Source of the DNA: Bondarzewia mesenterica
Taxonomy: Eukaryota; Basidiomycota; Agaricomycetes; Russulales; Bondarzewiaceae
DNA: 14,360 bases
Direction: 5' to 3'
Assembly (NCBI GenBank): GCA_004802705.1
Contig: SGPL01000206.1
Coordinates: forward strand, 39,131-53,490
The notes beneath the pieces are model-generated. The model ran no database searches. It was not told the origin of the DNA and saw only the letters and a list, made by a program, of their open reading frames with translations. The position numbers and the translations under genes were made by a program. Below are positions 8,683 to 14,360 of this stretch, piece by piece. Position 1 is the stretch's first letter, and each line of letters starts with the position of its first letter.

Positions 8683-11514
8683 TCAGAATAAATCCGACCC
8701 AGGGAACAAACCGGACATCCCCAAGCCCTCTTCTTCGTCCCTACCCTCTCTCCGGCTCGCACTTAAACTAGCACTCACCCCCATCCCCACTCCAGTCCTA
8801 GAACTCACCGACTCAGTGTCGATCTCCCGATTACCCACACCACTCCCACTCCCGCTTCCCATCATCCCACTCGCCATCTGCTCCTCCTCTTCTTTATCCA
8901 TCTCCGGAGAGTAAGCTCTCAAGAAAGGATCCAAGTCTTCCGCCTGCTCGCGGACCTGCACTTCCCGTCGTCCCCTCTCCTCATCCCGCGTCACGCGACT
9001 AATCTCCTCTGGCCGCAATCGTACATCCACCCGCATCTCCGGTGAAGTCTCCGGCGACGAGTCAGGCGACATCATTCCCTCAACACGCTGAGAGATCGGC
9101 TGTTGCGGCTGCGGGCGGGGAGGTGGTGGTTGAGGGCGGGGAGCCGAAGAATACACGCGGGCTTGTGTCTGTGTCTGTGTTTGATGGCGTGACGAGGTCT
9201 GCGGGCGCCTGTGGTCGTACTCGAACTGCAAACAAAGTCTGAATCACGCGTATGCACCAAACGAAATGATACAACTCACCATTTCAAACACCTCCCCTCT
9301 ACGTCTTTCCCCAACATCCTTGTCAATACAATAACAAAGGTAAAGCGTGTCCGCACTTAAACAACCGCGTCAATATGAGGCATGCTTTGAAGAAAAGAAA
9401 GATACATACGTATCTCTGATCAACCCGACGCAAAACAGGCCCACTAATGCAGTGACTCCTCCTGCCAAGAATGAAGCACCCAGCGCCTGTTCTGGTGCAC
9501 CCAATGTATGCGCGACAAACAAATACGTAGCCAGAGCGAACGGGAATGTTAATGTCAATGGCGCGATGGTCAGCAGCGTCAAGGGCGCTTCGAGATCCAA
9601 ACCAGAATTCATGAGTATATGCTTCTGTTTATGAAGTTTAGAAAACTCACGTTCCGTCTTGAATCTCTTCTTATATTTCGCACCTCCGCTCTCCACAACA
9701 CTCGTCAATGCCCTTGACCGCCTCGCGCTGGGCCAGAACGGATCCCCAGTGATTCCAACATATATCAATGCGTGCTTGCCCAGTGCGCTTGCGGCATTGT
9801 CAAGATACGCTGCTGCGACGCCTGCACCGTAGATAACCGGACCAGCGTATGCACGTGCAGCGAGAGGGAGATAGGCCGGGAAGCGTCGCAGTGAAAGTGT
9901 GATGAGTGTGATGATACGTACGCCTGTGAGAATGAGGGCACCGAGGACGATGGTTCCGAGAGATGGGGACGTCGCGCGCGTCAGTGCGGCATGTATAGTA
10001 TGTGTGGATGCCGGTGGAGGCGGAGGCGTATCCGGGCTATATGACAATGATGAGATGTTAGAATGTCGACAAGAGAACTGATAGATGCACTGACTCAGCG
10101 AAATACCAAGCCCCGATGACTCCTGCAGTTGTCACCCTCAAGATTCCCCTTGCAACTCCCCAACTCCAAAGCCAGATCGTGATCGTCGCAACGATCGCCC
10201 AGTTCGCCCAGCCTTTGACATGCCATTCCCACCCGCCGGAAGGATGTATGAAGTAGCCGATAAGAAGAAGACGAAATGACAATGTCACGAAAGGTATTGA
10301 TGCGAGGAGGGATGCCAAAAGGACAGCCGGCGAGAGTGCAAGCAAGAATGGGTTGTTAGCAAGCAGGTGGGTGGTAAGTGTGAGGAGGGAAGAGGTGGTG
10401 TGAATATCGCGGGGGAGGTGGACTAATCTGCGAGCTGTGAGAACGGAAAGAACGAGAGGAACAAGGGAGAAAAGGCGAAGACTAAGAAAAAAATCATCAA
10501 TTTGTCCGTGAAGTGGCGATAATATTATATCACGTACCCCCAGGTCTCGCCCCAAGTAGGTTCAGTATCCGCATCCCACATGAAACTCCCAACGAATGCC
10601 CACAATGCCGAAATCAACAACGTCGCGGGCACAAAGATCGAAGTTGCGATCACGACGGGCTTCACAAAAACTCGCAGGAGGAGGATATGTACATACGATA
10701 CCGCAGCACTCACAAACGTCAAGATTGCCAGTAGCGGAACGGTATGCAAGAGCGTCGTATATGGCAATGAGACTTTCGGCGGTTTTACCGGCTTGCGCGT
10801 GAGGAAAAGGATGACGATCGAGCACAACAGACATATTGAAAGTCCTGTACACCACACTGCTGTCCATATGGCATCGTTATACTTCCGTCGACGGCGGGAG
10901 ATATGTCGAGGATCTGGAAGGGAGAAAACATCGAGTGGCCGAGCTCGTCCGTCACGAGGAAGGAGAGATTCAGTGAGAGAAAGGGATGGGATTACGCGTG
11001 GTGGGGGAGGGACGGAAGGCTCAGGCGGTCGTTGAGTCTTGGCTAGACCTGGACTGATTAACTCGGAAGGTGGAGTGCCAGATTCTGCGGAGGAGGAGGA
11101 CGGTGAAGGAGAGGGTGAACGTAACGGTGATGGTTGGTGTGCTAGCCAGCCCCTGCTAGGTTCCCCTTCTGAAACGGCCTGAGATGCTAGGAGAGGGGTT
11201 GAATGGGAGTCATATCGGGAAGCGCCAGCTCCTGGAGGCGCACGCTCGTTCTCGTCGAGTCGCAGATACGGGTCGTCGTCATCGTCGCGCTCATCACGTC
11301 TATGGGGTGCTAACGTCCCGCTCGCAGCAGCATCGCTAGCTCGCAAGTGGGGGTCATCGAGGTCATCGAGGTCAGCGTCATGATTTCCTGCACGCGAGCC
11401 CTCGTCATCTTCTGTGAAAGAAAAAAAGAGTGGTTGAGATGAGGCGAGAGAGGCAGGTCCGTTCCTCTGTCTGTTGAGGAATTGCGACGCATATGCCGCA
11501 AAGGAGGCCGTCAT
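8683..11514 (-). CDS. Choline-transporter-like (CTL / Pns1 family) membrane protein
   Basis: Multi-pass membrane protein of the CTL (DUF580) family. Six exons: 11514-10538, 10481-10095, 10036-9651, 9587-9410, 9355-9280 and 9225-8683, giving 848 residues. Residues 1-210 are hydrophilic and low-complexity (acidic DDD runs, Ser/Pro runs such as SPSPSPSSSS). Hydrophobic segments follow at about 217-238, 251-283 and 286-313, several more in 327-454, then 477-503, a segment near 520-535, and the closing pair in about 586-640. Family hallmarks are GTIVLGALI (482-490), YVGITGDPFWPSARRSRAL (547-565) and DTLYLCYCIDKDVG (645-658), which match the usual gaxG.LI, GxxFxxSA and dTlflCf.eD motifs. The 180-residue tail (669-848) is rich in Pro, Gln, Ser and charged residues and includes a QTQTQTQ run. 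Family members are linked to choline/lipid movement, and one in fission yeast to autophagy; the substrate here is unknown. The ATG at 11514 is the first in frame. Confidence 0.88.
9160..9187. repeat. TGTGTC simple repeat inside the CTL tail
   Basis: A short run of about three TGTGTC units on the plus strand encodes the alternating Gln-Thr run in the cytosolic tail of the CTL-like protein on the minus strand. It is a likely site of length variation between strains, because gain or loss of a 6-base unit keeps the frame. Confidence 0.6.
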
Positions 11515-12008
11515 TGGTTGAAAAGGTGAGGGAGGAAGGGAAAGTTCATCGAACTCGGGCTGAGCAGTCTTCAGTACGTAATAGACGCGTATACTCCCCG
11601 TGGGAAATTCAGTCTCACCTCTCCCCGCCAACTCGAAAGAATTGGGTTCCTCACAGCACGCATTACTTTGAATGCACAAAACTGCTTTCAGTTATCTAAG
11701 TATCATGGTATTTTCAACACTGCGAAAGACAAGCAATCGATTCACGCGTGACCATATTTTACGCGGCAGGAAGTGCACATTGATGAGTACCCCGACACAG
11801 CTCAATGAGGCTCAATGTCACACTGCGAGCGCTAGGAGGAAACAATTGGCTGAGATGCGAACCGTATGCAATTAAGTATAGATACAATATCATCGCGTCC
11901 TCGCTGTGAGACCTGAATCCTACAAGCAAAGCTCAAACACACGGATGGGGCAAATGCACGCAGACCCACTCACCAGCAGAAGAGGCCATCCTACCGTCAG
12001 ATATCCTC
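11515..12008. other. Intergenic region upstream of the CTL gene
   Basis: About 490 bases that should hold the CTL promoter and the mL54 3' untranslated region; both genes are on the minus strand. Visible elements are a perfect 10-base palindrome TCACGCGTGA at 11742-11751 (contains the MCB-like core ACGCGT) and a direct repeat CTCAATG at 11801-11807 and 11811-11817, one helical turn apart. Small plus-strand open frames here lack support from codon content or splice sites. Confidence 0.5.
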
Positions 12009-12472
12009 TCACTGTGTCTTCATGAAATTCTGATCTCGTATCCGCTGCCTATTCTCCCTCCTCAATCGCACCTTCTCCGCTTTTCCACCCGGCCCATCAT
12101 CTGGCAGCTCTTTTTTCTCCAGTAGAGTCCATAGCCATGGCGGGTACTCCTCGTCCGCTAGGGCAAGCACGGGCGGCTGGCCTTTTAACCACTGCACACC
12201 AGCGAGCACGGTATTCGCCGAACACATGGAACGCGACTCCGAGCCCGAGGGTTCACCAGCTAAACCAAAAAGTCGAGGCATGAAAGAATGTGGACGTCAG
12301 GATGAGTGACGCGTGAAAATATTCAAGACATACGTTCTGCGCTGGTAGATGCGGCATCGCTCTTCTCAGGCGACGGCGCAGTTTCTACGCTGCTCTTGGC
12401 TGCGTATGTTCTTGAAGGGCAGTATGAGCATACAAGCCTTGGTGGTCGCCGTAGGACACGTAGAAGAGACAT
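12009..12472 (-). CDS. MRPL37: Mitochondrial large-subunit ribosomal protein mL54 (Mrpl37)
   Basis: Small protein of the mitochondrial 54S/39S ribosomal subunit. Two exons, 12472-12334 and 12259-12009, separated by a 74-base intron, encode 129 residues, a normal length. The N-terminus MSLLRVLRRPPRLVCSYCPS is basic and lacks acidic residues, as expected of a mitochondrial import signal with cleavage likely near Tyr-Ala-Ala. The family core is clear: SANTVLAGVQWLKGQ, then ADEEYPPWLWTLLE, which matches the characteristic LPDEEYPxWLW motif, and the basic ending RRENRQRIRDQNFMKTQ. The ATG at 12472 is followed in frame by the presequence, and the exon join (AE-P-GEPSG) keeps the frame. The upstream sequence reads CACGTCACGTCAC directly before the start, so the 5' untranslated region is short or that motif is transcribed. 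Confidence 0.92.
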
Positions 12473-12500
12473 TGTGTGTGACGTGACGTGCCGGAAGTCA
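12473..12500. promoter_or_regulatory. Repeated ACGTGACGTG element before mL54
   Basis: Directly upstream of the mL54 start the plus strand reads TGACGTGACGTG (about 12479-12490), two overlapping CRE-like TGACGT units. An ACTTCCGG-like motif follows on the minus strand. The position fits a core promoter element shared with any plus-strand transcript to the right. Function is inferred. Confidence 0.35.
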
Positions 12501-12555
12501 CACTATTTGCCAAGTCGCCGAAGGCCTCCGGGTGTTGATCTTCCTTCCTGACTCG

Positions 12556-12829
12556 ATGACCCGTCGACCTTCCCGCGACGACAACGCGCGAAGGACGCTC
12601 CCTGGACGCTCCTCCTACCAGCCGCCGCGATTAGGTGCCACTTTGTTTGTGAGATTATGTCTGTCTTCTCATTGACTCAAGCATTTTATGCAGAGTAGAA
12701 CTACGCTCGTTGATGCATACTCTTGGTTCCATCTGGTGGGGCAACCGGCTCGCTGACCACTCTCACATCGATTTTCTTGCTCAGTCACAAGAACTACATG
12801 GATCCTCCCCGGATGTCTGTTGCTATTAA
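12556..12829 (+). CDS. Possible small spliced gene, product unknown
   Basis: A tentative model: ATG at 12556, exons 12556-12648, 12694-12735 and 12785-12829, encoding about 59 residues (starting MTRRPSRDDNARRTLPGRSS, with SRTTLVDAYSWFHL in the middle exon). It is supported by two introns of 45 and 49 bases, each with GT, a CTNA-like branch site (TTGACTC; CGCTGACC) and a pyrimidine-rich CAG, and both in phase 0. Against it, the product is not recognised. Another frame is open from about 12695 to 12829 without the second intron (containing LGSIWWGNRLADHSHIDFLA), and both this and a third frame continue largely open to about 13040. It could be a noncoding transcript, a decayed gene or chance. 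Confidence 0.25.
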
Positions 12830-13486
12830 CGGCTGCGAGGCATACACAGACATGGAACCGACGGGAACGCCTTTCAGGACGCGATGGCTCGATTCAGTCA
12901 TCTATCTAGTGACTCAGTCAAAGGCATTCACCACCCTCCTATCTGCGCCCATGAAGGTGCAGCCCCTTCATATCCGGACTCTCATCATAACTATCCCGTC
13001 ACACGTTTCGCAGCAATAAGAGATGACCATTGAACTATCAACGTTCAACGTTCAACCGTGGAAGAGGCTGGCTGGATTCGCGCGTGCGTACCGTAAACTA
13101 TTCTCTCAGAATATCTATTTGTCCCGTTGGCCTGAAATTCATTACACGATTGAGGTCAAATCTGTGACCTTGACGATGTCTCATAGGATTGCCTGTCCGC
13201 GCAGCTGTAGCTGAGCGTCGTTGGTTGAACTTCAAGTACTCAAATGGTATAGAAGCAACAAGTTTATCAAAAGCAAGCAAGAAAATCACAGCATATCTAC
13301 AAAAAGCAACCAACTCAGGATGAATGAACGCGTCTATGATACAGTATCAAATCAGATCTACATGATATAATTGGCCAATTTTCAAGAAGCCTTTTTGACG
13401 AAAATGCCTCTAATATGCGATCTCCTCACTCAAGAAATTGCGGAAGATCAAGAAACGAATCTTCCTATCCGGCAGGCGAAGTTCAA

Positions 13487-14152
13487 TCAATTCAAGAGGT
13501 CGAATTGGATTTGCTCTTCCGCCTTCCTGACGGGGACCACGCCACGTCGACACTTGCGTCGCACCGCCAGAACGAAGGCCTTCCAGTCCCATTTCAAGTA
13601 CAAGAACGACCGGTGCAAATATTGAACATGTTGGATGAAGAAAGAGAAATATTCAAATACGCACGAAAAGACAGTCGCTGAGAGCTTTGAGTCTATGGCG
13701 GCCGTCGACGTCGACGCCTTTGACAGACGGCGCTTTATCCTCAATCTCAATGTCGTAATTCTCGACCACAATGGCCGGCTGCGGGTCAAGCGCGATAACC
13801 GCAGAGTCAAGTTCCAGCAAGCATAGGAAGAGAGCAAATTGTTCCACTCACCAAGGCAAAGCTTGAGCGCGGAGGCGGGTCGCCGTAGCGATAGTCGACC
13901 GTCGTCTGCGAAGTATACAAATCGGAGCCGATATCGAAGCGTGAGTCAGGGCATGACACCGGACAAAAGCCAGTGGAAACGCACCATGTGTTCTTCGTAC
14001 GGCGGCGGCGGCAGAGCGCGCGATCGGGGGCGCGAATGAGACTTTTCAAGATGGGAAGCACGGAATGCGGGAAGACGCAGACTATCCTCGTCACCCAAAT
14101 TTCTCGACATAACTAGTGTGAAGGAGGGGAAAGGCGGTTTGACGCGCTGCAT
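13487..14152 (-). CDS. Unidentified small protein; last exon uncertain
   Basis: I do not recognise the product. Exons 14152-13985, 13905-13852 and 13778-13665 are all phase 0, with good GT..AG ends and introns of 79 and 73 bases. They encode 112 residues: a basic N-terminus (MQRVKPPFPSFTLVMSRN), RASHLEKSHSRPRSR, a proline run PPPPYEEHM, DYRYGDPPPRSSFAL, then AIVVENYDIEIED and VDVDGRHRLKALSDCLF. The first ATG in frame is 14152; a second at 14110 is possible. The last exon is ambiguous. Using the first AG after the donor at 13664 gives exon 13579-13487 (ending EEQIQFDLLN, 142 residues in total). A later acceptor gives exon 13526-13410 (containing LELIELRLPDRKIRFLIF, 150 residues). No signal peptide or membrane segment is evident. 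Confidence 0.5.
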
Positions 14153-14360
14153 AAGGCGGGGCAAAAGACCCGATTGTTAAATTATCTGTTCAACGAAAAG
14201 AGCGAGGGTGGAGCAAGGCGTATAGATAAACAAGGAGAGACGATGCGGGGGAAAGAAACTGGGGTGCGCAACTGGCGATGGGGCCTCTGCCTCTTATATA
14301 ACGAAGAATTGAATTGGCTCGTCGGCAAGAGCTGGCGAGATTGTGCCCTTGGGACGGCAT
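14153..14360. promoter_or_regulatory. Probable promoter of the right-hand unidentified gene
   Basis: Upstream of the minus-strand gene start lies the symmetrical TTATATAA at 14294-14301, about 142 bases from the ATG, a reasonable TATA box for either strand. Nothing else in these 208 bases looks coding, and the window ends before any next gene. Confidence 0.4.

Larger units (their letters stand above)
12473..13400. other. Mostly unexplained region between mL54 and the right-hand gene
   Basis: About 930 bases with no recognisable product. The left end should be the mL54 promoter. The middle (12556-13040) carries partly open plus-strand frames and well-formed splice signals but no single convincing reading frame. 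The right end (13040-13400) is AT-richer and probably the 3' flank of the minus-strand gene to the right. No RNA gene or repeat was recognised. Confidence 0.45.

Noticed and set aside
10513..11035. Plus-strand open frames across the CTL gene
   Set aside because: They are shadows of the GC-rich first CTL exon; the minus-strand frame encodes clear membrane segments.
12723..13019. 98-codon plus-strand open frame
   Set aside because: It begins with TTG rather than ATG, has no recognised motif, and competes with another partly open frame in the same place. It is covered as an uncertain region instead.
13371..13681. Two overlapping plus-strand open frames with protein-like content
   Set aside because: They are antisense to the last exon(s) of the minus-strand gene, whose other exons have good splice signals. 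No plus-strand splice structure or known motif supports them, though RNA data could reverse this.
13704..13715. GTCGACGTCGAC palindrome
   Set aside because: It encodes the Val-Asp-Val-Asp stretch of a probable exon, so codon content explains it without a regulatory role.

Overview
The window looks like nuclear DNA of a filamentous basidiomycete, probably an Agaricomycete. Five genes have clear fungal products, and their reading frames only join when many short introns (about 50-90 bases, GT..AG, with CTNA-type branch sites) are removed. The adaptin-like gene alone needs 15 introns. Ambiguous bases cluster in the first 950 bases, so that end is low-quality or low-coverage sequence and frame breaks there may be read errors.

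Layout, left to right: (1) 1-409, minus strand: the 5' part of an unidentified protein gene running off the left edge, with an apparent frame break. (2) 1049-2987, minus: ADE2, the fused PurK/PurE phosphoribosylaminoimidazole carboxylase of purine synthesis, 4 exons, 580 codons. (3) A 740-base divergent intergenic region with two identical TCACGTGA palindromes and a small degenerate repeat array. (4) 3728-4427, plus: mitochondrial small-subunit ribosomal protein uS7m, 2 exons, the second only 25 bases. (5) 4631-8173, minus: a 16-exon, 872-residue adaptin-like protein most like the epsilon subunit of AP-4. (6) 8683-11514, minus: a 6-exon, 848-residue choline-transporter-like (CTL/Pns1) membrane protein with long disordered tails. 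(7) 12009-12472, minus: mitochondrial large-subunit ribosomal protein mL54 (Mrpl37), 2 exons, 129 residues. (8) 12473-13400: mostly unexplained, with a possible tiny spliced plus-strand gene. (9) About 13487-14152, minus: an unidentified small protein with three well-supported exons and an uncertain last exon.

This is not an operon or a metabolic cluster: each gene has its own promoter space and the functions are unrelated housekeeping ones (purine synthesis, two mitoribosomal proteins, vesicle traffic, membrane transport). The one visible common theme is CACGTG-type elements upstream of ADE2, uS7m and the adaptin gene. I found no convincing mobile element, tRNA, rRNA or CRISPR array. The items most worth a second look are the compact AP-4 epsilon-like protein, the unidentified genes at both ends, and the repeat array near 3163-3275. 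All gene models were spliced by eye, without transcript data or database searches.
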